Positions 31,423 through 44,000 are shown, counted from the stretch's first letter. The stretch: 64,000 nt of DNA from Sisyra terminalis (GCA_958496175.1 OY292280.1:7998001-8062000), one strand, 5' to 3'. The notes: generated by a model not told the origin, from the sequence alone. Program-made: numbers and translations.

Positions 31423-33867
31423 ATGGGTCGTGAAAGTTTACTTTTTGCTCTTTTCGTTATCACCTGTTGCTTGGCAACAGAAGATAAGGAATTGCTGAAA
31501 AACGCGTTGAGTTTAATCTACCGTCGACAAGCAGAAGTTGAACCCGACATATATCGAGTTCACTCCAGTATCAACGATGATAGATACCACCCAGATTTCT
31601 CTGATTTCGAAAGTGATTCCCCATCTAGTGATTCCGGTAAGTTTCCGAAACGCATCGCTTAGAAATCTGGGAGTAATTTTTGAAATTTCCAGAAGAACTA
31701 ACGGTGCCCTATGAGGAGTTTTATCCATCTACTAAGTTTGACTCCAACAAAATCTACATCGATTATGACAGCGATAGCTTTCCAGGCAACGAAATTTCAT
31801 ATGACCCTTCCGAAAAGAAAGTAGTAAGACGGAAGCCATCGGCTTTCCGGGAACGAATCGATCATCAATACAATTCCGAAAATAAACCAATTGCGGAACT
31901 ATTTTCCCCAAATTACGAGAGTTCCAGCGATGATGATTTCCAGAATGAAATCAACTACGAACAGTTGTTGCAAGCCTACTGGAACAAATATCGAGCCAAC
32001 AAACAAGCCGACAGATTTGAAAACGTTGAACCTAACTACATAACCCATAAACGGAAGAAAACGATTCCAATGTACTCATACCCAAATACCATACTGATCA
32101 AAAAACGTTTTCCAGTAACTAAACGTAGCAGCAACTATTACGGATTCAAAAGTATCACCCACAAACGAGCCCCCAAATCTAACGACGATTTATTCCTGGT
32201 CAAATCAAACCGAACCTCCCAAACGGATCCCAAAGTAGCCGAAGATCTCACCCAAATTTTTGGCGGCGAATACAAAAACGACAAGAAGAAAACTCCCAAG
32301 AAAGCCAACTCAAACCTGAAAAAACCTATCACCAAGTCGAAAACTCTAGAAAAAGTGATCCCCACAGGATCGGATCACGAGGAGAAGTTACAAATCAAAA
32401 AAAAATCCATCGACTGGTCCAGCTACTTCGGAATTGATCGTCGCCGAAAGAAATCCGGGAACTCTGTCTACAATCCTGGAGAAATCAACGATCAGTGGCT
32501 GATGGAACAATACAAGAGTGCGCTGCAGCGTTTCGAGGCGGAGGATTCCAAGGAAAATTTAAAGCGGAAAGATGAGCCCAAGTTGGAGCATATGCGAACC
32601 AAATTGAAAAACATTGAAGATATGATCATTGACGAGGCTTTGAAGTATACAGGAGCCCACGAAGGGGAAGTGGACACCAAGGAAGTACAGGAGGTCAAAG
32701 ATAAGGTCATGGCCCATTTGACTACCGCATACAATTTGGAGAAAATGCGCCACGCTTTGGATGAATACAAGAAGTCGTTGAATGAGCACAGGAACTTCAA
32801 CAAATATGGGGAGGACATGTTTCCAGGAAATGGCGAGGATTCGATTGAAAATTTTGATGAAATCGAAACCAACACATCAACGGGGGAAAATTCCGAAGCG
32901 AATCAAGTTCCTGAAAAGAAGAATTCCAACATTTTACACCATGATCCCAAAGATGATTCCTCTAAAGGTAACACTTTTACATCTAATCTTTTATACACAT
33001 AAAGTTCCCAATTAATTTCATCCTCCAGAATCACCTATCCCTGGCAAGGTTCCAAATTCTAGGCATTCAAGGAATGTCTAGAATATCCTTTTTTTCTTGA
33101 AATTTCTAGTTTCCCATAAAGAAGGGCCGATTTTCCATTTAGAATTCCCTCAAAATTTTCCATATTTGTAACTGGATTCCTCCATTTACATTGTCTCCGA
33201 ATTACTCAATTATATTTAACCCGATTTATTTTCGATCATAAGGATTACATTTTTGTGCTAAGGACAATTTCTGTGATTTCAGATCCATGCAATCTTCTTG
33301 ATTTAATTGATCGACAATGTCGTAACATTGCTCGCAAATCTGAAGAAGAAATTATCCACCCATTGTGTACACTTCACCAACTTTGCTCGATTTGTGTAAG
33401 TTTTCCAGAGTTTAGTTGATTTCGATTAATTTTCTTGAATTATTTCCCGTTCTTTTCATTTCCCCAATTTTTTCTTCGGTTAATAACGGTTTGTACATTT
33501 TAAATTCGCGGGGGTCGGGTTGCTTATTTTATCACATTCTTCTTTTGTTAAATATATTTAATGGCTGATATGTTTTTAGGGTGCTGATGAATTGATGGAA
33601 AATGAAGTAGTTCGTACCACAAACGAAAAGAAAAATGTTGCGGATTGCAACTATATGTTTATGGCGGAAAGTGAACGAGTTTGCGCCTTGAATTTGGAAT
33701 GTCGTCATAACATGAATTACGGTTTGAATTTATTGCGTGGCCTGCGCACGCCATTATCTCCCGAATTCTGTCAACAAAATGGCGAATGTGTAAACAAAGC
33801 CGTTGCCATGGCCAAACATTACATCATACATGAGGAATACAACACCAAACGTAAAAGAATCATGTAG
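31423..33867 (+). CDS. Gene E: large secreted protein with cysteine-rich C-terminal domain, four exons, unknown function
   Basis: Exons 31423-31636, 31693-32967, 33283-33395 and 33580-33867. Donors are GTAAGT, GTAACA, GTAAGT; acceptors TTTCCAG, TTTCAG, TTTTTAG; junction phases 1, 1, 0. The total is 629 aa. Residues 1-18 are a signal peptide (LLFALFVITCCLA). Residues ~20-495 are low-complexity and highly charged, alternating acidic Ser/Asp blocks with Lys/Arg-rich blocks, with several dibasic sites (LIKKRFPVTKR, THKR, DRRRKK) and a helical Glu/Lys segment near 285-400. Exons 3-4 encode a compact C-terminal domain with ten cysteines (DPC, RQC, PLC, QLC, SIC, ADC, RVC, LEC, EFC, GEC), consistent with five disulfides. 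This domain looks like the conserved part. I do not recognise the family. Part of exon 3/intron 3 is duplicated at 28606-28812. Confidence 0.85.
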
Positions 33868-33949
33868 ACCATAATTAATACTAACAGTACGATATTTTAA
33901 TTCGGAACAGTTCCGAATTTCATATACTTATATTATTATACCTCTATAA

Positions 33950-33955
33950 AATAAA
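33950..33955 (+). terminator. Polyadenylation signal of gene E
   Basis: AATAAA about 83 bp after the gene E stop codon. Confidence 0.65.
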
Positions 33956-33960
33956 TCGTA

Positions 33961-34477
33961 TCATATTCGATGTAAAATTTATAAAAAAATTCATTGTTAA
34001 AATGAAAATGTTACTAAAAGTGACTTGTTATTAGTTACCTATATGAAAAGTATATTTTTTAGTCTATAATTTAAAAAAAAATGTTATCTTGTTGCAAATT
34101 ATTTGCTTTAACAGTCATTACATATTGCTTTTTTTGGAAAAACAACAAAAAAAATAGCCCCTACCCCTCAAATCTTGGATTTGGATATATAACAATGAAA
34201 ATTGGTTATCTTAGTATATTGAATAAGTGTTTCCATATATTTAGCATTAACACAATTTGTGTATTATCTGTCCAAGAAAAAATGTGAAGCCAAAAATTTA
34301 TTGCATTTAAGTAATATTTGACAAATAAATATTGTAAATGTAAATGAAAAAGAAAAACAATAACATAATAAAGACAATAAGAACACTTATCTTTTTAACT
34401 ACCACCTATTGTATCTAGTTCGATTTTTCTGATACTGGGGATTTGGGGTTACTGGGGAAACGGGGGCACATGCCCCT
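33961..34477. other. Intergenic DNA, no gene seen
   Basis: AT-rich; an open frame at 34081-34287 has no coding character. Ends in a G-rich stretch next to the foldback. Confidence 0.35.
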
Positions 34478-35682
34478 TAGTGTGGGTCAAAAAAATCGAT
34501 TATTTTTTTTTTACAAGTGACGCGGACAAATGGGTTGCTAGACACCTTAAAAAAATTCTCACCAAGTATGAGCTCTTAATTTTAATAGGAAGATCCTCCG
34601 CATCGCAGTTTTGTATTTTTTTCTCAGTCCAATAGAAAAAAATTCATACCTCATGATTTATCGATTGTACAGAAAAATGTTCTGAAAGAATTTTTTAGGA
34701 AATTTAATGCTCTACAAAAAAGGTATTCTATATTTTTTCCGTAAGTCTCACCATTTGAAAGATATTAAGGTTTTAATTTTGATTATTTTAAGACAAATTT
34801 CATTTTTGTTTATGAATTTTATAACTCGACAATAAATTACTTTTATACAATGCGCAATACAAATTTTGGTTGGAAATTAACTGCTCTATAAAAATGGTTT
34901 CTTATGTTTTGGCGATTAAATTAACCGTTCAAAAGATATTCATCATCAAACTTTCATGTGTACGGGTTTTAAAAGTTTTTGATGAGATATTCGAAAAATT
35001 CGAGAAATTTTCCCTAGGATTGTGATTTCTAATGATTAAAAATGAAATGTTTAGAATAATTGAAGAAAAATTTTCAAAATTTTGTAATTAAACTCAAATA
35101 ATACTTATATTAATGACAAAAAATGAAATTTATATGAAAATTATAAGTTAAATTGAAATTTTTCGAATATCTCATCAAAAACTTTTAAAACCCGTACACA
35201 TGAAAGTTTGATGATGAATATCTTTTGAAGGGCTAATTTAATCGCCAAAACATAAGAAACCATTTTTATAGAGCAGTTAATTTCCAACAAAAATGTGTAT
35301 TGCGGATTGTACAAGAGTCATTTATTGTCGAGTTATAAAATTCATAAACAAAAATGAAATTTGTCTTAAAATAATCAAAATTAAATCCTTAATATCTTTC
35401 AAATGGTGAGGCTTACGGAAAAAATATAGAATACCTTTTTTGTAGAGCATTAAATTTCCTAAAAAATTCTTTCAGAACATTTTTCTGTACAATCGATAAA
35501 TCATGAGGTATGAATTTTTTTCTATTGGACTGAGAAAAAAATACAAAACTGCGATGCGGAGGATCTTCCTATTAAAATTAAGAGCTCATACTTGGTGAGA
35601 ATTTTTTTAAGGTGTCTAGCAACCCATTTTTCCGCGTCACTTGTAAAAAAAAATAATCGATTTTTTTGACCCACCCTAATGC
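34478..35682. mobile_element. 1.2-kb near-perfect foldback element, TAGTGTGGGTC termini
   Basis: TTAGTGTGGGTC then AAAAAAATCGATTA faces TAATCGATTTTTTTGACCCA then CCCTAA. The arms (about 34478-35040 and 35120-35682) pair almost without gaps around a centre near 35080, including GTGACGCGG/CCGCGTCAC and GGAAGATCCTCCGCATCGC with its complement. Flanks read TGCCCC-TTA and TAA-TGCCCC, consistent with a TA target. High arm identity implies recent origin or ongoing conversion. Confidence 0.85.
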
Positions 35683-35768
35683 CCCTATGGTATTTTTGTG
35701 TACTGTGGAGATAATAATAAAATAAAATAAAAATATTAATATAAGTATAAACAATTAATACTTATTGA

Positions 35769-36120
35769 AAAAGACATAAAGTTGGTAGATGGATGATTTA
35801 GGGACTTGGCTCTTCATGATATCTGATAATTTTTAACCGTGAAAAAATTACAAGCTCTGTGACTTTGAAACTTTCTTTACTACCACCCAAAATCGGATAT
35901 CACTAAGGGCTTATAAAAGGAAGTGTAAGTGCTTGCTTTAAAGCCGCACAAAACGCTCATAAAGGCCGCATGCGGCCCTTATCATTGTATCTACTTACTT
36001 TCTTAATATCTCTTTCTTCTATCGTACTTTGTACCTACCTTGTTTCAAAGAACGTTCCTTAATTCCTTTGTCATCGAATAAATTTATCTAAACCACTAAA
36101 GTAGATAGTTTTGGTTTCAG
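35769..36120 (+). repeat. Duplicated TATA/palindrome unit, copy 1
   Basis: Matches 36573-36855. Shared blocks are GACTTGGCTCTTCATGA, TTTAACCGTGAAAAAATTAC, ATCGGATATCACT, CTTATAAAAGGAAG (35911-35924, TATA-like) and AAGGCCGCATGCGGCC (35962-35977), then ACTAAAGTAGATAGTTT. No open frame is conserved between copies. Confidence 0.6.
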
Positions 36121-36289
36121 TAGAAAATATGCTGGAATGCTGGAAGAATATTTCGTAGTAGTATAAATTTATTTAGGATTTAATTTCAATGTTTTCACTA
36201 TGTGTTTTAACGAACATTACCAAATAATTCAAATGGTTGTCTTCTATGAAAATTTCGGTTTCGGATGAAAAAAAAACCTTGTTTTTGTT

Positions 36290-36445
36290 TACTGTCGTTT
36301 TATGACTACATAGGTCTTTAACGACTCTAGGGTTAATAAAAATCTGTATAGTAAGAAATTTCAAAAATTTGTTCGAATCGAGGATCTAACCCAATAGCCA
36401 CCAATTTTGAAGCGGCTACCATCACCACTCGGCCATCAGTCGGCA
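36290..36445 (-). mobile_element. tRNA-derived SINE copy
   Basis: Minus orientation: CTGATGGCCGAGTGGTGATG head, CGCTTCAAAATTGGTGGCTA, a B-box-like GATTCGAAC, and the GTCATAAAACGACAGTAAAC tail. Confidence 0.7.
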
Positions 36446-36572
36446 GTTTTCTTTTGTAAATTTTATTCGCTAAATATAATCACAATATATTTTATACATT
36501 GTGTAAAAAAGTAAGGCATTGATCATTATTGTCTTGTTCAAAAGTTCTATGAAACAATTTATACTTTTTGAT

Positions 36573-36855
36573 AAAGACATAAATTTGGTAACTTGACAAT
36601 TTGAGGACTTGGCTCTTCATGAGATCTGATAACTCTTTAACCGTGAAAAAATTACAAGCTTTGAGTTTTGGAAATCTTCTATACTATTATCTCAATCGGA
36701 TATCACTTATAAAAGGAAGGGTCAGTGTTTGTTTTAGGAAAGACGCACAAAATACTCATAAAGGCCGCATGCGGCCTTTATTTATCTTTGTACCTACCTT
36801 GTTATTTCCTAGAATACTTTTACATATACCACTAAAGTAGATAGTTTCGGTTTTC
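36573..36855 (+). repeat. Duplicated TATA/palindrome unit, copy 2
   Basis: Diverged copy of 35769-36120. TATAAAAGG at 36708-36716 and a perfect 18-bp palindrome AAGGCCGCATGCGGCCTT at 36761-36778 are the best-kept parts. Confidence 0.6.
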
Positions 36856-36890
36856 TTCCTTATATTCAGGTTATATAACCTTATATATAT

Positions 36891-39357
36891 ACTAGCTGAT
36901 CCCCGTGACTTCGTTTGCGTAACGTGGGTGTATATTAATTTTTTTTTAGATTTGCTATTTGTAGTGCTCTATGAAAATATTTATTTTTCTAATTTCTTTT
37001 ACGAAAAACATAATCATACCTGAAAACACTATTTTGTCGACTTTAAAAAAACACATTTAATAAACTGTTGCTTAGAATAAAATATTTGTTTGTAATTATC
37101 AATTCATTTTCAAAAAATATTTATAAATATCTAAAAAGAGTATGTTCAATTGCGTATACCTACAGTAGGTATACCTACCGTTAACCAAATAATCCATAAA
37201 TCAATCAGGATCTATACATACAAAAAAATATCGTAAAGTTCAATAAAGTTGGTCTTATTTATGACTTAAAATAGTAAAAATCAAAACACTCGCGTCAAAA
37301 TAACAGAAATAAAGGCCTAGATTTAGAATATTAGTAGAAATCTCATTTCATAATCTCGACTCCCGAATTAACCTTTTTCTCAAAACTATTACACTACTGC
37401 AATGTACAAAACTACCGCGAAACTAAAGTTTTTACAATTGCACGAAACCCAGTTTCTCCATAATCAAGTATAACCATTGGGCATCTATGCACTTATTATT
37501 AAAATATCTGAATTTTAACTATATAATTAAACCATTTTCTTTCAGTTCCCGAATTTCTCGCTACTCGATATTTGCTCACTTATGTATTTATTTGTGAATT
37601 CGTATTTCGGATTTTCAAGTTTACAATATGTGAAAGCCAAAAAACGTTATGCTCACTATAACGTTCACTATAAACTTAACTTAACCATTTTCAGATGTAT
37701 CTATTAGAGTTTAAATTTTTAAGCAGACCCAAAGTTTCTGTGTCTAATATTAATCTAACTTTGTTTTATAATAAAGGGTAATTACGTTTCATTTATAACG
37801 GTACTTTGGTAATGAAATTTTAAATTTCAATTGTTTATTAGACGTTATGCCGTGCAAACTTTGCTACCATTTTTCACTCTTTTAGAGGAGGAATTATCAA
37901 AAACCCTTTCTTATTATATATCTGCATCGTATAAGAAAAACATTTTCCAAATTTCATCGACACAAATATGCACTTATATTGAAAATTATATGTAAAACAA
38001 AAAAAATAGGATCTTCTTTATTTTGATTATCATTACTAAAAAGCCATTCGATTTCGCACATTTGGACGTTGTACATACAAAATTGTTGGAAATAGATAAA
38101 AAGCGTGGAAGTAAATTCGAATATTTTATTTATTTTCAATAACAATAATTGGTTTTCAAATTGTTCTAAATACCGAAGAAAAGTTAGTTTGGAAGATTTT
38201 ATATTTTAATTGATAATGAAATATTTGATAAAAAAAGCTCCATTAATGTTTTTCAGCAGAATAAATAATTGCTCCAGGGCACAATCATTGGTTCATAAAA
38301 ATTAAATTTTAAAAAGTTTGACTGTCGAAAAACAAACAAAAATTAAAAACCGCCTCTTTGGTATTTGGTATAAGTAACTACTACATAAATTTTCAAACTA
38401 ATTAAGTGAAATGACGTTATTTAAAATGCTGTTATTAAAATGATATAACAAAAACAGAAACTTATTATTAATTAATTATTTATTTATTAATTACACTTAT
38501 AAAATTCAAAATTTCGATTGTTGATTAACTCAACATTTTCTCATACAAACTTAGTTCCCCGGTCTCACCTTTTACTCTTTTAGGGCAGGAATTTACAAAA
38601 AAAAAAATCTGATCAAATGTCTACTTCTTAAAAGGAATACATCAAATATTAAAATTTCATCAGTCAGAGGGGATATATAAATACAGAATTTTATGTATGC
38701 ACGGTTTTAAAAACGTATTTAATTTAAGTGTTATTACTATTATTATTACTACTACTATTACTTTTTTTCGTTAATATTTCCTTACTGAGCAACTCTAAGG
38801 GCCTATTTACAACAATTTTGTAAAAAAAAAAGTTTACTGTGAAATTCGAACTCACGTCTTCTTAATTAGGAGCATCAGAATATCAAATACGTAAGCCATT
38901 ACGCTATTAACATCAACTTTGAGTATTATATATATAAACGTTTATGTTTCAGAGAGGCAATTTTTTAGACTTTAAATTAAATTTACTGTGCTTTTTATCA
39001 GTTCAACTAAAAATATTTTTACAGATTATTTTCTAACTTTTAATTACCTTTCCAATGATATATAACTCGTCTGTCTAAAGTATTTTTTTTTTCATCCCTA
39101 GGGAATACCTTCCCTTATTATTTTTAATGAATGACAAGTAGCCTAACATGTGTGGGAAATTGTGTTGTATCTTAATACCAAATTTAATAAAATTCGGTTG
39201 TTCCGTTCTTTAGTTAAATCGGAACACACAGACAGACAGACAGACAATAAAACTAAAAATGTTAAATTTGGAATAAGGGCCTCTTGAAACAAATATTTAC
39301 CCTAAAATTGGGTTCAAAATCGAAATGTACGTAAGAATTTTATATATTAGTATAGAT
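36891..39357 (+). mobile_element. Decayed 2.5-kb element, CTAGCTGATCCCCGTGACTT start and ACAGACAGACAGACA tail
   Basis: It starts TATATACTAGCTGATCCCCG then TGACTTCGTTTGCGTAACG. It ends GGAACACACAGACAGACAGA, a long AT tail and TATATTAGTATAGATA. This head and tail are the usual limits of a class of insect dispersed elements I cannot name securely. The body has no intact frame; it repeats a TTTTACTCTTTTAGGGCAGGAA / TTTCACTCTTTTAGAGGAGG motif twice (37880, 38570). A tRNA-like piece at 38840-38910 is inserted or included. Confidence 0.5.
38840..38910 (-). repeat. tRNA-like SINE head within the decayed element
   Basis: On the minus strand TAGCGTAATGGCTTACG (A-box-like) and GTGAGTTCGAATTTC (B-box-like) are spaced about 40 bp apart. 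The arms do not form a full cloverleaf. Confidence 0.4.
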
Positions 39358-39914
39358 ATACCAATGCCGTTTAAGCTTTCCGACTATACCTTTGTAACTT
39401 CATAAAAAAACAAGCATTTTTTTTTGTATACGCTTTATTTATTTTGCTAAAACAGTACAATATATTTAACGTTGATTTTTTTTTGTAAAAGTATATTTTA
39501 AATATTCATTGAATAATGCAAATTATGGCTAATTTAACAAACTTGAACAGGTCTCTATAGTCTACATGCGTTAATTTTCGATAATTATTGATTAAAACTT
39601 GAACTAATGACTAAAATCTCATTTCCTGTTCCCTTTTTAAAAGTGTGAACATTCTTCAGCATGCGTATGTCAAGGCAGTGGCGTACCCCCATTAAAAATA
39701 TACGAGCTGGAGAAATATTGCCACATGTATAAACTTAAAATTACATAAAAGGAACACAGATACATCAATCAATTGCTAAATGTATGAATTATTGAAACAA
39801 ATTAGTTATTTTCCATTTTAAATCTATATTAGGAACTAGCTAGCTATCACTTAATAAATAACAGTCGCACTTTCCGAAATCCAGTTTACTTAAATAAAAA
39901 AAAGAAAAAAAAAG

Positions 39915-39966
<52 letters not shown>

Positions 39967-41086
39967 AAAAAAAATATAGGAATAACTTAACTTAGGCTAA
40001 GGGGTTGACTTCTATGAATTCGCACGTGTAATATTGACAGGAATCTGGATTAGGAATTAACATGAAAACTTAATCCTTGTCTTTTGAATTTTTTGTGCGG
40101 ATACATGGAAGCGAAAACTCCTTTCTGATCGTATTTTTTGTAGGCTCGTTTTTTGGTGCACCACCAACAACAGTATGAAGAAATTCGGTGCAGAATTTAA
40201 ATAAGTAGTGGTTTTTAGTGACTCTGGAAAGTGTTTGACTTCATTTCTTTTTTTTAAAAATAAAACTATTGTTACTCCACCATTTTGTTCTTGGCACAAT
40301 TTTTCAAATTGCTTTCAAGTTTTGAGCTTAAAGTTTACGAACGGACGGATTTTTTTTTTGTTTTTCTGAATAAATGCTATCTACGATTATGAAAGCTGTA
40401 CCTATTTAATTTTAACACGTTCAACGTCATGGAATAGCACAATTTTATCACAAATATAGATTTTATTGAATATTATTTAAAAAAAATGATGAGTCTCATC
40501 AGTTTCAAGACGAAAATTGATGATCGAAAATAGTCGAATGTATATGCGTAAGTTGTAGATGTTCTGTTTGTTCGAACTTATTCATTACTTGGAGAATAAT
40601 TCGTTCTACCTTATTTGTATTTGTGACTCATTTTTACAAAGATTCGATAAATATTTTATTGATAAAAACTAGAAAAAAAAACAGTTAAGTGAAATTATTA
40701 GCACCAAATTCTATTAGTGAATTTTCACTGGAACTATTAGTAAATTTTTGGGCAGTTAAAGCTCAGTAGAAGTGATTTATTAAAACCAAAACTTCTAAGC
40801 ATGGGCACCTATAAAACTAACAGAAGTTTCACCAGTACAGGATATTAATAAATTTTGAGGTTATGTATACAAAAATTTTTTCGTACCACTATAAAGATTC
40901 AATACTCCGTATTGGTCAGACTCCTGTCAATTGTTTTACGTGTTGCGCGCGCATGCATGGAAGCTTAGGTATCCACTTCTTCGCTTCCGCTAAATAACTT
41001 AATAAAATGATTTAATCGTCTCTACTCTTAAAATAAGGGAATTATTTCGATTTTTGGTTTGCTCTTTGGGAAAAATAAAATATTTG
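39358..41086. other. Intergenic DNA downstream of rolling stone-like gene
   Basis: No gene supported. It contains the A8G purine tract at 39895-39975, and an ATTAAA on the minus strand near 41012-41017 that could end the rolling stone-like transcript. A short minus frame at 40057-40299 has no family match. Confidence 0.4.
39895..39975. repeat. Purine simple repeat (A7-10 G)n
   Basis: About nine units of a poly-A run followed by one G. Likely replication-slippage prone. Confidence 0.9.
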
Positions 41087-44000
41087 TTAAACGATCTGAT
41101 TTTCCTGGATCGTTTTGGAAAAGTGGTCCACTTTTTCATTGAGTGTATATTTGTTGGCGGGTTTGGCCAAATATCGTCGAAATGCCACCAAACCGTAGAC
41201 AAGTAAGTAGAGGAAAATGCAGAATACTATGGAAAATATCACGATTACAACTGTCCGACTTGGAGTACTCCAGTTTAGTAAAGGATAGATGGAATCAGCA
41301 TTTTGCCTAAAAAGTTTAAAAAAAAACATTTTTAATAATTAATGTTCTTCCGGTACTAAACTACCAGAACCAGAGAAGAGAGAACTATATGGTAATTTGG
41401 TTGATATGGCTGAAATTTCGGCTTTCTGGGGATCTAAAACCAACCCCATTTATTCCCATTATTCCTAAGTTAAACATGTTTAACTCGATTCCCCGTTATA
41501 CTTAGTCGTTACCCTACAATTATAGTACCAGAATAATCTTCCAGATTTCTCTATATATTTTCTTTGGTGGTAGTTTTAAATATAGAAGTTCAATTGATTT
41601 GAACGAAGTTTGGGCTACTCTGTCGGTAAACCTCAGAGCTTCTGTTAGCCGACCACTAGATAGTGCTGTAGTAGTCGGTTAATAGAAGCTCTGAGATATA
41701 CCAACAGAGTATCAATTGAACCATCACCAAAGCAAACATATGGTTAAATCTGGAATGGAAAAAAATTTCTGGTACTACAGTTGCAGTATAACGATTAGGT
41801 AAAACGGGGAGTCGAGTTAAACAAATTTAACTTAGGAATTATGGGAACAAATGGGAATAGTTCTAGATTCCCAGATTACATGATAATGATATTCAGAATC
41901 AAAAAATCAGTCATACTGTTTTCTCTGGATAATCTGGATTTAACCGGTCAGTATATTTCTTTAAGTCACTTACTTCCCTTTCCCTCCAGCCAAAAAGTAA
42001 ATGTACGAAAAAACGGCATATGAGAAGCTGAAAAGAATAACCCAGACAACATTGAAGAGTTGCATAGAGTGTCGAACCAAAAAGATATCCAACAGCATTA
42101 TCACAGAATTAACAGCATGTAGTAAAAAGTTTGTTGCATCCAACTTATGGCTCTCTGAAAAGAAGAATAAATAGTTTCAATCCTCTAAATCCCATATTAG
42201 GGTTTTTAAAATCTGCCTAAAAATAACTGTACGACTCTAAGACTTCCTCCAGAATCCAGCATAAAGGAACTCAAAAGAAGAAACCCCATTAGGAATTCTG
42301 AAATTTCCAGTTGCGAATTATCCAGCTAAGCCTACTAAAAATCTTAATTGGTCCCACTTTAACAAGACACCGTGAGTCCTACTTTAGATATTTCAACTCT
42401 AATTTCTGGAAGCCTCAATTTTGAGTTCCTCTGTATTAGATTCTAGAAAGATATAAGGCTTCCAGAGACAAATTTTCACCTGATTGGGTTCCTAAAGATA
42501 TATCCCGGCTTCTACATTCAGAAACTTAGATCTAAATAGAAGCAAAATTCTGGAATAATGCATTTTGATAAACTGGGGAATCCAAAAGTAAAAATTTGGT
42601 CTACTATTTTGCTTTGATACTGGTGATAATAGAAAAGCATGAACCAAATTTTGAGGATTCTCGTTTTTGAGATTCTAATGGCATCTAGAAAGTTCTTCTG
42701 TTTTAAATATAGCCAAATGTTTTACCTGGGTTATAAACTAGCGTCCAATACATAATAGTAATAGCAAAAGCAATTACAACGCTCATCGAATGCACAATTG
42801 CGTAAAAACGATGCAGTTTTGGAATCGATCTCTCAAAATTGTCTTCTAAAAAGAAAAAAAAAATTATCATTTGCAGATTTTTAGAAGAGTTTAAAGCAAA
42901 CCTTGATCGCCTATATACTTCCAAAGGACAAAGAAGGCACCCAGAATACATTGAACAACAATCAGTACGTAGCCCCAGTGCGTCAGGAAAATCAACCACT
43001 TCCAGAGGCTTCCAGTTGTCTCCTCAGGCTCAAAATTTTGTTCGATTATTGAAAACGCCATCACAGCAATAGTGAACAAAGCCATCAGGATACGGTAAAT
43101 AACGTAGGCGACACTAACCGACTCGGATTTTTGCCACTGTGAAAAAAAAAACGTAAAAATCAGTTCAGCACCTTTAGAGTTTTGGGTTAGGTTCCCTAAC
43201 TCTTTACTACAAGAATGTTGGTAATAAATGGTTTAAATCTTTAGCATAATCTTTAAACAATTGGACAACTTTTCTCTTTATGCTAAAATACATTTGTCAT
43301 AGGAAATCGTCTTTGGGATTTTGAAGTTACCGTACTGTGACGTCATTTTAATGCTAGTTCAACAGGACTTCGTTTTAACAATTTTTTTGCAATTTAAAAA
43401 TGAATATTTCTTATATTTAACCAAGCAAAGTTAAGAAAGTAACAGCTACATTATATTTTGATATAAGTTTAGAGCATTTGAAATAAATCCATTGAAATTC
43501 CAAGTTAATCTGATGTAAAGATTTAATGGCGTCTTCAGGAGTAAGGGGGTATCCATTAATTACGTGAGACGCTTAGGGGGGAGAGGGTGTCGAGCAAAAT
43601 CTCACACGATATCACGTGGAAGAAAGGATGAACTCGGCAAATATCACGTGTTTTTTAATATTATTCTTTTAAAAAAATCTAATGTAATTGCAGTAAAGAT
43701 TTGCTCATTTATATTGCAGGTACGTACTTTAAAAAAATCAAACGTGAAAATTGTCACACACAATTAATGGATGCCCCCTTAAAAGTAACTTAACGTTAAA
43801 GGAGTTAATTATGACTGATTCTATTCCAATATTTGGTTTATTATCTTTTTGTTTACTTTTGCAGGCAAAGCAACGGTATTACCAAGTGGCTCTCAGCAGG
43901 AGCTCAGACGTCAGGTCGCATACATATACACATTATATCTCCTTTAATAAAAATTTCGAGTTCATAATACCACTAAGGTACTCCAAATTTCTACTTGCTG

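Noticed and set aside
40057..40299. 80-codon minus-strand frame
   Set aside because: No splice context, no composition shift and no recognisable family.
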